Source of the DNA: CAWCBH01 sp963793785
Lineage (GTDB): Bacteria; Actinomycetota; Thermoleophilia; Solirubrobacterales; 70-9
Assembly (NCBI GenBank): GCA_963793785.1
Contig: CAWCBH010000003.1
Span: forward strand, 868,001-932,000
DNA: 64,000 nt
Reading direction: 5' to 3'
This document shows, in pieces, positions 47,740 through 56,951 of the stretch. Every line of letters starts with the position of its first letter. Within the stretch, counting starts at the first letter, position 1. The notes under the pieces were generated by a model. It was not told the origin of the DNA, searched no databases, and saw only the letters and a list, made by a program, of their open reading frames with translations. The position numbers and the translations under genes were made by a program.

Positions 47740-48728
47740 TCCTTGCGGTCGAGACCTCCTGTGACGACACCTGCGCCGCCGTGCTCGACGGGCCGCGGAT
47801 CCTCTCCAATGTGATCTCCTCGCAGGCGGCTGCGCACGATCACTACGGCGGGGTCGTCCCCGAGGTGGCGTCGCGCCAGCACCTGCAGCTGATCGAGCCG
47901 GTCGTGCTCGCCGCCCTGCGCGAGGCCAGGGTCGATCTCGACCGGGTCGAAGCGGTGGCGGTGACCGCCGGGCCGGGGCTGATCGGCGCCCTGCTCGTCG
48001 GTCTCAGCACCGCGAAGGCGATCGCCGCCTCGAGGCGGTTGCCCCTGATCCCGGTCGACCACCTCCAGGGCCACGTCGCCGCCAACTTCCTCGAGCCCGA
48101 GCCGCTGCAGCCGCCGTTCGTCTGCCTGCTCGCGAGCGGGGGCCACACGCTGCTGGCCGCGGTCCGCGAGCCCGGAGGCCACGAGGTGCTCGGCCAGACC
48201 CGCGACGACGCCGCCGGGGAAGCGATCGACAAGGCCGCCCGGATGCTGGGCCTCGGCTATCCCGGCGGTCCGGCTCTGGAGCGCTTGGCGTCGGGGGGCG
48301 ACCCGTCCGCCTTCCAGATGCCGGTCGCGATGACGCGCGACCCGGGCCTCGACTTCAGCTTCAGCGGCGTCAAGACGGCGCTCGCCTATCGCTGCCGAGA
48401 GTTGGGCGAGGACGGGGTCCGGGATCGCCGCGAGGATTTGGCAGCCAGCTTCCAGGCCGCCGTCGTCGAGCAGCTGGTGACGAAGCTGGCGCGGGCGCTC
48501 GATGCCGGCGACTGGCCGGCGGTGGCGCTCGGGGGTGGGGTGGCCGCCAATGGCCCGTTGCGCGCAGCGGTAACCGCCCTCTGCGAGCAACGCGGGTTGA
48601 CCCTGAAGCTGGTCGCGCCCGAGCTCTGCACCGACAACGCCGCGATGATCGGCGCCGCCGCCCGGCATATGGAGCCGATGCGATACCCCGGCTACCTCGA
48701 ATACGACGCCTTCGCGACCGGTGCCTGA
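47736..48728 (+). CDS. tsaD: tRNA t6A threonylcarbamoyltransferase TsaD
   Basis: 330 residues from a TTG overlapping the rimI stop. It transfers threonylcarbamoyl from TC-AMP to A37 of tRNA. VETSCDDTCAAVLDG starts the ASKHA fold. Metal ligands fall in HDHYGGVVPEVASRQHL and DHLQGHVAANF, and SGGHTLLAAV, FSGVKTALAYR and LCTDNAAMIGAAA complete the family set. Confidence 0.97.
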   Translation: MILAVETSCDDTCAAVLDGPRILSNVISSQAAAHDHYGGVVPEVASRQHLQLIEPVVLAALREARVDLDRVEAVAVTAGPGLIGALLVGLSTAKAIAASRRLPLIPVDHLQGHVAANFLEPEPLQPPFVCLLASGGHTLLAAVREPGGHEVLGQTRDDAAGEAIDKAARMLGLGYPGGPALERLASGGDPSAFQMPVAMTRDPGLDFSFSGVKTALAYRCRELGEDGVRDRREDLAASFQAAVVEQLVTKLARALDAGDWPAVALGGGVAANGPLRAAVTALCEQRGLTLKLVAPELCTDNAAMIGAAARHMEPMRYPGYLEYDAFATGA

Positions 48729-48975
48729 TCCGCGCGTCGTCGTCTACGGGCGCCGCGAATGTCACCTCTGCGAGGAGGCGCTGCGGACGCTGACGGTGTT
48801 GCTCGAGGAGGGCTACCGCTTCGTGATCGAGGAGGTCGACATCGACGGCGACGATGCGCTGCTGCGCAGCTACCTGGAGCGGATACCCGTCGTCTGGGTC
48901 GACGGAGAGATCGTCTCGGAGCTGGCTCTCGACGGCTCCGCGCTGCGAGCCAAGCTCGATAGGGTGGCCGGGTGA
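48721..48975 (+). CDS. Glutaredoxin-like thioredoxin-fold protein
   Basis: 84 residues from a GTG overlapping the tsaD stop. The redox motif is CHLC (Cys14, Cys17) after VVVYGRRE, and the cis-Pro is in ERIPVVWVDGEIV. It matches the DUF836/glutaredoxin-like group. A glutaredoxin-like gene directly before rex is a common actinobacterial arrangement, which fits a role in redox sensing. Confidence 0.88.
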   Translation: MPDPRVVVYGRRECHLCEEALRTLTVLLEEGYRFVIEEVDIDGDDALLRSYLERIPVVWVDGEIVSELALDGSALRAKLDRVAG

Positions 48976-49649
48976 CGATCGAGCAGGGAACTATTGAGCA
49001 GACCGGCCCGCCGGCGCCGTTCTCGACCGATGGCGAGCGGCTCTCGCTCGGGGTCGCGGCTCGGCTCTCGCGGTACCTGCAGGTGCTGACACAGGCCCGC
49101 AAGATGGGCCGCGAGACGATCTCCTCGCAGGAGCTCTCCGAGTACACGCACATCAACCCGACCCAGATCCGCCGCGATCTCTCGGGCTTCGGCAAGTTCG
49201 GCAAGCGCGGGGTCGGATACAACGTCGATTCCCTGGTCGCGGAGATCCGCAAGATCCTCCGCACCTCGGGCCAGCACAACATCGCCCTGTTCGGCGCCGG
49301 CAACCTCGGCCAGGCGATCGCCAGCTCCGACATCTTCGCCGACCACGGCTTCCAGATCGTCGCCATCTTCGACGTCGAGCCGAGCGTCGTCGGCATGGAG
49401 GTGGGCGAGCTGCGGGTTCGCGGCTTCGAGGAGCTGGAGGCGGTCGTCGCCGAAGACGAGATCGTTGTCGGGGTCCTCGCCGTGCCCGCCGACGCCGCGC
49501 AGGAGGTCGCCGACCATCTCGTCGAGGCCGGCGTGAAGATCATCTTCAACTACTCCGAGCAGCTGCTGCAGGTCCCGCCCGAGGTGACCGTGCACGCCTC
49601 CAGCCCGGCGGTCGACCTCCTCTACGCGCTCTACTTCTATTTGGCCTGA
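48972..49649 (+). CDS. rex: Redox-sensing transcriptional repressor Rex
   Basis: 225 residues from a GTG overlapping the previous stop. The winged helix is at about 20-85 (SRYLQVLTQARKMGRETISS, INPTQIRRDLSGFGKFGKRG). NADH-sensing Rossmann motif is NIALFGAGNLGQAIASSD, and FDVEPSVVGMEV and FNYSEQLLQVP complete the family pattern. Rex represses fermentation and respiration genes when NADH/NAD is low. No clear Rex operator is seen nearby. It is usually followed by hemA; here ybdK follows. Confidence 0.97.
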   Translation: MTIEQGTIEQTGPPAPFSTDGERLSLGVAARLSRYLQVLTQARKMGRETISSQELSEYTHINPTQIRRDLSGFGKFGKRGVGYNVDSLVAEIRKILRTSGQHNIALFGAGNLGQAIASSDIFADHGFQIVAIFDVEPSVVGMEVGELRVRGFEELEAVVAEDEIVVGVLAVPADAAQEVADHLVEAGVKIIFNYSEQLLQVPPEVTVHASSPAVDLLYALYFYLA

Positions 49650-49652
49650 CCC

Positions 49653-50840
49653 ATGGCGGGCCTCGATCTGGACCGGGCCCGCGAGGCCTTCGAGTCCTCG
49701 AAGGACTTCACGATCGGGCTGGAAGAGGAGTTCGCGATCCTCGATCCGGAGACGCTGGAGCTCGAGAACCGCTTCGACGACCTCTATGCGGCCTGTCAGG
49801 CGGACCCGGTCCTGGCCGAGTCCGCGGCCGGTGAGCTGATCGCGTCAGAGATAGAGATTCGCTCCGGGCGCTGCGAGACGTTCGCGGAGGCGATCGAGCG
49901 CCAGCAGGAGCGCCGCAACCGTCTGTTCGATACCGCCACCGGGCTCGACCTCGCTCTGGGAGCGATGGGAACTCATCCCTGGGCGGACTACCTCGACCAG
50001 CGCATCATCGACACCCCCCATTACCAGCGCCTGCGCCGCGACCTCGGTTGGGTCGCCCAGCGCAACAACACCTGGAGCCTGCACCTTCACATGGGGATCC
50101 GCGGCGCCGATCGGGCGATCGCCGTCTGCGACTGGCTGCGCGAGCTGCTGCCGCTGTTGCTGGCCGTGTCCGCGAACTCGCCGTTCCTGGACCGGCGCGA
50201 CACCGGTCTGCAGACCGTCCGCAGCCAGATCTTTACCCGCACCTTTCCCCGCTGTGGGATCCCCGACTGCTTTGGGACCTGGGACTGCTATGCGGACTTC
50301 GTGCGGCGGCTGGGCGAGGTGGGCAGCATCGTCGAGTCGACCCAGCTCTGGTGGAGCGTCCGGCCCCATCACGTCTTCGGCACCGTCGAAGTGCGGATCT
50401 GCGACGCGCAGACCAACGGCGACGAATCGTTCGCGCTGGCGCAGCTGATCGCCGCCTGCGTCGCGCAGACGGCGCTCGCCTATGACGAGCACGGCTACGA
50501 CGGCGCCGGCCAGCCCCTTGCCGACCGCGAGATCGAGGAGAACCTCTGGCGGGCGATCCGCTACGGCATGGACGGGGAGATCGTCGACTTTCGCTGCGGC
50601 GAGGTGTTCGAGGCCCGCCAGGCGCTGGAGAGGATTCTCGAGTGGTGCGCGCCAGCCCGTGAACAACTGGGGCTCGATCTGACGTTGCCGGATCGCAACG
50701 GCGCCCAGCGCTGGCGGGCAATGCTCGAGCGGGGGCTCACGATCGAGGAGATCTACCGAGCCGCCGTGCGGGAGACCGAGCAGACATACTCGCGGCCACG
50801 GTCGGAGTCGAAGATCCGAGAGGCGGAGGCGCAGCGATGA
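49653..50840 (+). CDS. ybdK: Carboxylate-amine ligase of the YbdK / GCS2 family
   Basis: 395 residues. DFTIGLEEEFAILDPETLE, ELIASEIEIRSGRCETF and NTWSLHLHMGIRGADRAI are the ATP/Mg and substrate motifs of glutamate-cysteine ligase family 2. VRPHHVFGTVEVRICDAQTN completes the site. Family members have weak gamma-glutamylcysteine synthetase activity. The true role is unclear. It lies in the rex unit, again a thiol/redox link. Confidence 0.9.
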   Translation: MAGLDLDRAREAFESSKDFTIGLEEEFAILDPETLELENRFDDLYAACQADPVLAESAAGELIASEIEIRSGRCETFAEAIERQQERRNRLFDTATGLDLALGAMGTHPWADYLDQRIIDTPHYQRLRRDLGWVAQRNNTWSLHLHMGIRGADRAIAVCDWLRELLPLLLAVSANSPFLDRRDTGLQTVRSQIFTRTFPRCGIPDCFGTWDCYADFVRRLGEVGSIVESTQLWWSVRPHHVFGTVEVRICDAQTNGDESFALAQLIAACVAQTALAYDEHGYDGAGQPLADREIEENLWRAIRYGMDGEIVDFRCGEVFEARQALERILEWCAPAREQLGLDLTLPDRNGAQRWRAMLERGLTIEEIYRAAVRETEQTYSRPRSESKIREAEAQR

Positions 50841-51298
50841 ACGAGCAGGGCGAATACAGCGGCACGCCCGGACGCGAAGCAGAGGACGTGCCGCCGCGCA
50901 TGAGCGAGGAGCAGGTAAGGGCCCTCGAAGAGGAGCTGCGCAAGGTCCGCGTCGAGGACCTGCTCCTGCAGAGCGTCGCCAGCGTGATCAACCTGACCGC
51001 GAGGCGAATCGGCAAGGAGGACGAGCGGGACCTCGAGCAGGCCCGGGTCGGGATCGAGGCGGTGCGGGCCCTGGTCGGCCTGCTCCCTGACGAGGCCACG
51101 CCGCAGGTGCGCGAAGCGCTCTCGCAGCTGCAGATGCTCTATGCGCAGGCGGCCGAGGGCGAGCCGCCGGATGAGGGAGGGGGAGAGTCAGCGCCGCCAT
51201 CCGAACCCGCTCCGCCATCCGGCGCCGAGCAGCCGGGGCGGGCGCAGCGCCCGTCCGAGCCCCCGCCACGGCTGTGGACGCCGCCGGGATCATCGTAG
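50837..51298 (+). CDS. DUF1844 domain protein
   Basis: 153 residues from an ATG overlapping the ybdK stop. The DUF1844 core runs about 25-110 (VEDLLLQSVASVINLTARRI, ERDLEQARVGIEAVRALVGL, VREALSQLQMLYA). The C-terminus is a disordered Pro/Ser/Glu tail. DUF1844 genes are often near infC/rplT in Actinobacteria and have unknown function. Confidence 0.85.
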   Translation: MNEQGEYSGTPGREAEDVPPRMSEEQVRALEEELRKVRVEDLLLQSVASVINLTARRIGKEDERDLEQARVGIEAVRALVGLLPDEATPQVREALSQLQMLYAQAAEGEPPDEGGGESAPPSEPAPPSGAEQPGRAQRPSEPPPRLWTPPGSS

Positions 51299-51321
51299 GG
51301 CGGCGCAGCCGTTGCACCCAA

Positions 51322-51327
51322 TAGACT
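51322..51327 (+). promoter_or_regulatory. Candidate -10 box for hppA
   Basis: TAGACT, 42 nt before the TTG start, with AAGGAAG in between. In contrast to most genes here, this transcript would carry a leader with a ribosome-binding site. Confidence 0.35.
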
Positions 51328-51369
51328 CCCGCGCCGCCAGAAGCCGGAAACCACTTTAAGGAAGCCAAC

Positions 51370-53454
51370 TTGACGGATTTCTTGACCGATTACGGGGTCG
51401 TCATCGCGCTCGTCTGCGCGGGAGCGGCCGTCATCTACGGGCTGCTGATCACGCAGCGGCTCTTGCGTCGCTCGCCCGGCAACGAGCGGATGCAGGAGAT
51501 CTCCGGGGCCGTGCAAGAGGGCGCCGGCGCCTACCTGCGGCGCCAGTACACGATCATCGCCGTGGTGGCCCTGCCGCTGGCGATCCTGCTCTGGATCGTC
51601 CAAGGGGACGTGCTGCCGGCGATCGGCTTCGTGATCGGCGGCGTCCTCTCCGGCGCCACCGGCTTCATCGGCATGAACCTCTCGGTCCGCGCCAACGCCC
51701 GCGTCGCGGAGGCCGCTCGCGGCGGCGTCCCGCCGGCGCTCGACGTGGCCTTCAAGGGCGGCTCGGTGACCGGGATGCTGGTCGTCGGGCTGGCGTTGCT
51801 CGGGGTCGCCGGCTACTACGGCGTCCTCGTCCTCACCGACCACACCGACAAGGAGGCCGTCGATGCGCTGATCGGGCTCGGCTTCGGCGGCTCGCTGATC
51901 TCCGTCTTCGCCCGCCTCGGCGGCGGCATCTTCACCAAGGCGGCCGACGTCGGCGCCGACCTGGTCGGCAAGGTCGAGGCGGGGATTCCCGAGGACGATC
52001 CCCGCAACCCGGCCGTGATCGCCGACAACGTCGGCGACAACGTCGGCGACTGCGCCGGCATGGCCGCCGACCTCTTCGAGACCTATGCCGTCACCTCGGT
52101 GGCCGTGATGCTGCTGGGGGTCCTGACCTTCACCGGTGACTTCGCCCGCGAGGTGGCGATCTACCCGCTGGTGATCGGCGGCGTCGCGATCATCGCCTCG
52201 ATCATCGGCGCACTCTCGGTCCGCACGCGGACCGACCGCGTCGAGGGCGCCCTCTATCAGGGGCTGATCGTCTCCGGCCTGCTCTCGGTGGCAGCCTTCT
52301 ATCCGATCACCGACTGGCTGATGGCGGATCCGCTTCGACTCGGGTTCGCCAACGCCGGCGCCGCCGCGGTCGACGTCACCGACCTCTGGCTCTGCGCCGT
52401 GATCGGGATCGCGGTGACGGCGCTCCTGTTCGTGATCACCGACTACTACACGTCGACCCGCTTCCGGCCCGTGCGAACGATCAGCCAGGCGTCCCAGACC
52501 GGTCATGCGACGAACATCATCCAGGGTCTTGCACAGGGGTTCCAGTCCACCGCCGCGCCGGCGCTGGTGATCGCGCTGGCGATCCTCGGCGCCAACGAGC
52601 TGGCGGGGATCTACGGGATCGCCGTCGCGGTGATGGCGCAGCTCTCGCTGACCGGCCTGATCGTCGCCCTCGACGCCTTCGGACCGATCACCGACAACGC
52701 CGGCGGCATAGCCGAGATGGCGGACCTCCCCGAGGACGTGCGCAACGTCACCGACCCGCTCGACGCGGTCGGCAACACGACCAAGGCGGTGACCAAGGGG
52801 TATGCGATCGGCTCCGCGGCGCTGGCGGCATTGGTCCTCTTCAGCGCCTTCAAGAGCGAACTGGGCGACGAGGCGCCGCCCGGATTCGACCTCAACAGCC
52901 TCTTCAACCTCTCCAGCCCCGAGGTCCTTATCGGGCTGATCATCGGCGGGATCATGGTCTACCTGTTCGTCGCCCTGGCAATCGAATCAGTCGCTCGCGC
53001 CGGCGCCCAGGTGGTCGAGGAGGTGCGGACCCAGTTCCGCGAGAAGCCGGGGATCATGGAGGGAACCGAGAAGCCCGAGTACGGCAAGACGGTTGCGATC
53101 GTCACCGCAGCGGCGCAGAAGGAGATGATCCTGCCTTCTCTGATCCCGATCGTGGTGCCGATTGCCGTCGGCCTGCTCAGCGTCAACGCTCTCGGCGGGC
53201 TGCTGATCGGCGTCATCGTCGTCGGCCTCTTCACCGCGATCTCGATGACCGCGGGCGGCGGCGCCTGGGACAACGCCAAGAAGCTGATCGAGGACGGCGC
53301 CTACGGCGGCAAGGGCTCCGAGGCGCACGCCGCCTCGGTGACCGGCGACACCGTCGGCGACCCCTACAAGGACACCGCCGGTCCGGCGATCAACCCGATG
53401 ATCAAGGTGGCGAACATCGTCGCGATCCTGATCATCCCCATCGTCAGCTTCTAG
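51370..53454 (+). CDS. hppA: Membrane proton-translocating pyrophosphatase, K+-independent type
   Basis: 694 residues with about 16 transmembrane helices. It pumps H+ on PPi hydrolysis or makes PPi from the gradient. The PPi/Mg site is [20 protein letters not shown], and the second acidic cluster is [18 protein letters not shown]. The subclass position reads [10 protein letters not shown]: Lys472 rather than Ala marks the K+-independent class. The TTG start is preceded by AAGGAAG. A structured element follows the stop. With the Asp104/Lys124 phosphofructokinase it points to PPi-based energetics. Confidence 0.97.
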   Translation: MTDFLTDYGVVIALVCAGAAVIYGLLITQRLLRRSPGNERMQEISGAVQEGAGAYLRRQYTIIAVVALPLAILLWIVQGDVLPAIGFVIGGVLSGATGFIGMNLSVRANARVAEAARGGVPPALDVAFKGGSVTGMLVVGLALLGVAGYYGVLVLTDHTDKEAVDALIGLGFGGSLISVFARLGGGIFTKAADVGADLVGKVEAGIPEDDPRNPAVIADNVGDNVGDCAGMAADLFETYAVTSVAVMLLGVLTFTGDFAREVAIYPLVIGGVAIIASIIGALSVRTRTDRVEGALYQGLIVSGLLSVAAFYPITDWLMADPLRLGFANAGAAAVDVTDLWLCAVIGIAVTALLFVITDYYTSTRFRPVRTISQASQTGHATNIIQGLAQGFQSTAAPALVIALAILGANELAGIYGIAVAVMAQLSLTGLIVALDAFGPITDNAGGIAEMADLPEDVRNVTDPLDAVGNTTKAVTKGYAIGSAALAALVLFSAFKSELGDEAPPGFDLNSLFNLSSPEVLIGLIIGGIMVYLFVALAIESVARAGAQVVEEVRTQFREKPGIMEGTEKPEYGKTVAIVTAAAQKEMILPSLIPIVVPIAVGLLSVNALGGLLIGVIVVGLFTAISMTAGGGAWDNAKKLIEDGAYGGKGSEAHAASVTGDTVGDPYKDTAGPAINPMIKVANIVAILIIPIVSF

Positions 53455-53461
53455 GGTCGGC

Positions 53462-53551
53462 GCGGCGGGTCCTGTCACGGCAGGGGACCCACCGGCCCTC
53501 CGGTAGCTAAAGCTTCCTCGGGCCGGTCCCCCCTGCCGTGCCACCCACCGC
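53462..53551. terminator. Long hairpin directly after hppA
   Basis: CACGGCAGGGG (53476-53486) pairs with CCCCTGCCGTG (53530-53540), ACCGGCCC with GGGCCGGT inside, and GCGGCGGGT with ACCCACCGC outside (one mismatch). The apex holds TAGCTAAAGCTT. It starts 7 nt after the hppA stop. A terminator is the simplest reading, but no U-tract follows. Confidence 0.55.
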
Positions 53552-53608
53552 GACATCGTCTGAGGCAGACGTCGTGCACGATCGCGGTTCCTGCGGCGGG
53601 GCGGCCGT

Positions 53609-53719
53609 GGCTGGGTAGGGGGCGGCCCTGAACCGGCGCCTTGGTGCATTAGGCACCGTACTGGTGCCTAATCGGCCAAAGCACCGCCGCCGCCGGCACC
53701 TAGCTGCTCTTACCCAGCC
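53609..53719 (+). ncRNA. Candidate structured leader upstream of the alpha-hydroxy-acid oxidase gene
   Basis: GGCTGGGTA (53609-53617) pairs with TACCCAGCC (53711-53719). Nested inside are GGCGGC with GCCGCC, GGTGC with GCACC, and a perfect 10-bp hairpin ATTAGGCACC-GTACT-GGTGCCTAAT (53648-53672). No known riboswitch core motif is recognised. The inner dyad could alternatively be a protein operator. The element ends 13 nt before the TAGGGT box of the next gene, so it may lie upstream of that transcript. Confidence 0.35.
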
Positions 53720-53731
53720 GCTGTTCGTGAC

Positions 53732-53737
53732 TAGGGT
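53732..53737 (+). promoter_or_regulatory. Candidate -10 box for the alpha-hydroxy-acid oxidase gene
   Basis: TAGGGT, 6 nt before the GTG at 53744. This is exact leaderless spacing. Confidence 0.45.
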
Positions 53738-53743
53738 CTCCTC

Positions 53744-54841
53744 GTGAGCGACATCGAGAACCTGATCAACGTCGCCGACTTCGAGCGAGCGGCGGAGGAG
53801 CGGCTCGACGCCGGGGCATGGGGCTATTTCGCCGGCGGGGCCGGCGACGAGGTGACGCTGCGCGAGAACGTCGCCGCCTGGCAGCGGCTGCGGCTGCGGC
53901 CGCGGGTGCTGGTCGACGTCAGCGAGGTGACCACGGAGACGCGCCTCCTGGACGCAGAGGTTTCGATGCCGGTGCTGGTGGCGCCGGTGGCCTTCCAGCG
54001 CCTGGCGCATCCCGACGGCGAGCAGGGGATGGCCCGCGCCGCAGCGGCGGCGGGGACGGTCATGTGCCTCTCGACGATCGCCACCGCCCGTCCGAGCGAG
54101 GTCGCGGCAGCGGCGCCGGGGGGACGCCGCTGGTTTCAGCTCTATTGCTTTCGCGACCAGGGGGTCACCCAGGCGCTGCTCGACGAGGCGGTCGATTCGG
54201 GCTTCGAGGCGATCCTGCTCACGGTTGACGCTCCGGTCGCGGGCCGCCGCGAGCGCGACCTGCGATCCGGCTTTGCGGTGCCGGCGGATTTGACCGTCCC
54301 GAGTCTCGATACCGCGCTGGGCGGCCAACGGCCGGTCACCGTTGACGAGGTCTTCGCCCAGGTCGACCCGGCGCTCGACTGGCAGGCCGTGGAGCGGCTG
54401 GCGTCGTCGTGCGCGATACCGGTCTTCGTCAAGGGCCTGCTCACCGATGAGGACGCCTCGCTCGCCGTCGAGCACGGCGCCGCCGGTGTCGTCGTCTCCA
54501 ACCACGGCGGTCGCCAGCTCGACTGCGTTTCCGCCACCGCCGAGGCGCTGCCCGCGGTCGTCGACTCCGTCGCCGGACGGGGCACGGTTCTGGTCGACGG
54601 CGGCCTGCGGCGGGGGACGGACGTCGTCATGGCCCTGGCACTCGGGGCGGATGCGGTGCTGGTCGGGCGGCCGGCGCTCTGGGGGCTCGCGGCCGGGGGC
54701 GAAGAGGGGGCGCGACGGGTGCTGGAGCTGCTGCGCGCCGAGCTCGAGCTGGCGCTGACCCTGTGCGGGTGCCGGTCGCCGGCCGAACTCGGCCAGGCCC
54801 ACGTCCAGGCAGCGCCGCCCCCGTATCTATATTCGGCCTAG
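53744..54841 (+). CDS. FMN-dependent alpha-hydroxy-acid oxidase/dehydrogenase
   Basis: 365 residues, the normal length for the glycolate oxidase/L-lactate dehydrogenase family. GAWGYFAGGAGDEVTLRENV and MPVLVAPVAFQRLAHPDGE start the barrel, WFQLYCFRDQGV binds FMN, and the catalytic base is His254 with Arg257 in SNHGGRQLD. VLVDGGLRRGTDVVMALALG and AVLVGRPALWGLA bind the FMN phosphate. It oxidises an L-2-hydroxy acid to the 2-oxo acid. Which one (lactate, glycolate, mandelate) is not decided. Confidence 0.93.
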   Translation: MSDIENLINVADFERAAEERLDAGAWGYFAGGAGDEVTLRENVAAWQRLRLRPRVLVDVSEVTTETRLLDAEVSMPVLVAPVAFQRLAHPDGEQGMARAAAAAGTVMCLSTIATARPSEVAAAAPGGRRWFQLYCFRDQGVTQALLDEAVDSGFEAILLTVDAPVAGRRERDLRSGFAVPADLTVPSLDTALGGQRPVTVDEVFAQVDPALDWQAVERLASSCAIPVFVKGLLTDEDASLAVEHGAAGVVVSNHGGRQLDCVSATAEALPAVVDSVAGRGTVLVDGGLRRGTDVVMALALGADAVLVGRPALWGLAAGGEEGARRVLELLRAELELALTLCGCRSPAELGQAHVQAAPPPYLYSA

Positions 54842-54868
54842 ATGACAAGCCAAATCTGTCCCGTCTAG

Positions 54869-56770
54869 ATGGCGGAGCGGTTCCCAAGAGAGCAGGCGCT
54901 GCGGCGAGTTCACGGGTCCGGGACGCTGTTCGCGGCCGCCTACGGCAACGTCGGCTCGTCGATCTATTACGCGCTCGGCGTCGTGGCCCTGTTCGCGCTC
55001 GGGCTGACCCCGGTGACCTTCATGATCGCCGGCCTGATCTTCATCTTCACCGCGGCGACCTATACCGAGGCGACGGTGATGTACCCGGAGGCGGGCGGCT
55101 CCTCAAGCTTTGCCCGCCACGCCTTCAACGAAGTCGTGAGCTTCTTCGCCGCCTGGGGGCAGATGCTCACCTACATCATCACGGTCGCGATCTCGGCCTT
55201 TTTCGTGCCGCACTACCTGGCGGTCTTCTGGGAGCCGCTCGGCCATGGGCCCGGAGACGTGATCGCCGGCGTGATCCTGATCGCCCTGCTCGGGGCGCTG
55301 AACGTCAAGGGCACACAGGAGTCGGCGCGTTTGAACCTCGTTCTTGCGATCGCCGACCTGGCGACCCAGGTTCTGCTTGTCGCGGTCGGGGTGGCGCTGG
55401 TCCTCGACCCGGCGCTGCTCTCTGATCAGATCGACCTCGGGACCGCACCCACATGGGGCGACTTCGCGCTCGGGATCGCAGTCGGGATGGTCGCCTACAC
55501 CGGGATCGAGACGATCTCCAACATGGCCGAGGAGGCGAAGAAGCCGATCGGCCGCACGATTCCGAGGGGAGTCGCCTACGTCGTTCTGGCCGTGGTGGGC
55601 CTTTACGCGCTGCTGCCGGCGATCGCCCTCTCGGCGATGCCCGTCGTCCAGGAAGGAGGCCAATTCACGACCGAGCTCGGCACCACGTACGCCGACGACC
55701 CCGTGCTTGGCATCGTCGAGAACATCGGGCTCGGCGCCGGAATGACCGACGTTCTGCGGATCTACGTAGGGATCCTCGCCGCGGTGATCCTCCTCATCGC
55801 GACCAACGCGGCGCTGATCGGCGTCTCGCGCCTGACCTATTCGATGGGCCACTACCGCCAGGTTCCGGAGCGGCTGCGCCAGATCCACCCCCGATATCGC
55901 ACTCCCTACATCGCGATCGTCAGCTTCTCGATCGTGGCGATTCTGACCGTGTTGCCGGGGGAGACCGAATTTCTGGCCACGATGTACTCGTTTGGGGCGA
56001 TGCTCTCGTTCACGATCGCCCATCTCTCGGTGATCCGTCTGCGCCAGCGCCGGCCCGAGATCGAACGCGGCTGGCGGCCGCCGCTGAACATCCCCTTTGG
56101 CGGTGTGCAAATCCCTCTCACCGCGGTACTCGGGGCCATCGGTACCTTCGGCGCCTGGGTGGTCGTGATGGCCCTCGATCCGATCACGATCGCGGTCGGA
56201 GGGGGCTGGATGGCGTTCGGGATGGTGCTCTACCTCCTCTATCGCCGGCAACAGGGCCTGCCCGCCTCCCAGACGGTCAAGGTGCTGACACCGGAGCCGC
56301 TGGGGGTCGAGGAGGTCGAGTACGAGTCGGTCGTCGTCGCCTTCGACGATCACGCGCCGTTCTCGGACGAGGTGGTCGCGACGGCCGTGAAGCTGGCCGG
56401 GGGCCGGCGCCGTGGCATCCACGTCCATTCGATGCTGACGGTGCCCAAGCACCTGCCGCTCGACGCCAAGCTCAAGCGCGAGGAGGGCGAAGCGCGCAGC
56501 AAGATCGAGCAGGCGAAGCTGATCGGCGGGCTGCGCGTCACCGGGCACGTGGAGCGGGTGAGGCCCGGCCAGGCCGGATACTCGATCGCCGAGGAGGCCG
56601 AGATGATCAAGGCGCGGGCAATCGTGATGGGGATGCGGCGCCGCAACGGATCGCCGCTGCTCGACGAGACGATTCGCACCGTCCTGGCCGAGCGTCCCTG
56701 CCGGGTGATCGTCGTCTCCGAGGGCCAGGACGAAGGCGATGGATCCAGGGCTCACCATGCCATCGCCTGA
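54869..56770 (+). CDS. APC-superfamily permease with C-terminal Usp domain (copy 1)
   Basis: 633 residues. Twelve helices fill residues 20-440, starting AAAYGNVGSSIYYALGVVAL, with the APC hairpin region VAYTGIETISNMAEEAKKP. Residues 470-625 are a universal-stress-protein-like cytoplasmic domain (YESVVVAFDDHAPFSDEVVA, ERPCRVIVVSEGQDEG). The same layout occurs in M. tuberculosis Rv2690c, beside ceoB/ceoC. It is annotated as amino-acid transport, but the SSxxYA-like start and TrkA neighbours make a KimA-like K+ permease possible (inference). Confidence 0.88.
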   Translation: MAERFPREQALRRVHGSGTLFAAAYGNVGSSIYYALGVVALFALGLTPVTFMIAGLIFIFTAATYTEATVMYPEAGGSSSFARHAFNEVVSFFAAWGQMLTYIITVAISAFFVPHYLAVFWEPLGHGPGDVIAGVILIALLGALNVKGTQESARLNLVLAIADLATQVLLVAVGVALVLDPALLSDQIDLGTAPTWGDFALGIAVGMVAYTGIETISNMAEEAKKPIGRTIPRGVAYVVLAVVGLYALLPAIALSAMPVVQEGGQFTTELGTTYADDPVLGIVENIGLGAGMTDVLRIYVGILAAVILLIATNAALIGVSRLTYSMGHYRQVPERLRQIHPRYRTPYIAIVSFSIVAILTVLPGETEFLATMYSFGAMLSFTIAHLSVIRLRQRRPEIERGWRPPLNIPFGGVQIPLTAVLGAIGTFGAWVVVMALDPITIAVGGGWMAFGMVLYLLYRRQQGLPASQTVKVLTPEPLGVEEVEYESVVVAFDDHAPFSDEVVATAVKLAGGRRRGIHVHSMLTVPKHLPLDAKLKREEGEARSKIEQAKLIGGLRVTGHVERVRPGQAGYSIAEEAEMIKARAIVMGMRRRNGSPLLDETIRTVLAERPCRVIVVSEGQDEGDGSRAHHAIA

Positions 56771-56951
56771 GCGCCTCTATCACGGCTCGGTGAAGGCGCT
56801 CTCGGTCCTTTTCGTCGGCCTCGGGATCGTGATCCTGACCGTGACCCTCGCCGCCGGCGGCGGGCCGATCTCGATCGGGGTGCTGATGGGAGCGGGATTC
56901 GTCGCCGTCGGAGCAGGCCGGCTCTGGGCCGTCTCGCGGCTGCGCCGGTGA
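56757..56951 (+). CDS. Small two-helix membrane protein between the APC permeases
   Basis: 64 residues from ATG 56757 (ATG 56739 is also in frame). Two helices (ALSVLFVGLGIVILTVTLAA and ISIGVLMGAGFVAVGAGRLW) and a basic tail. It overlaps both neighbours (14 nt with copy 1, 4 nt with copy 2), so it is likely co-translated and may be a small subunit of the transporter. No family is recognised. Confidence 0.65.
   Translation: MPSPERLYHGSVKALSVLFVGLGIVILTVTLAAGGGPISIGVLMGAGFVAVGAGRLWAVSRLRR

Noticed and set aside
53455..53743. Known riboswitch classes (TPP, cobalamin, glycine, ZTP, fluoride, c-di-AMP) in the hppA-oxidase gap
   Set aside because: None of the core motifs I know for these classes is present; only generic nested pairing is visible.
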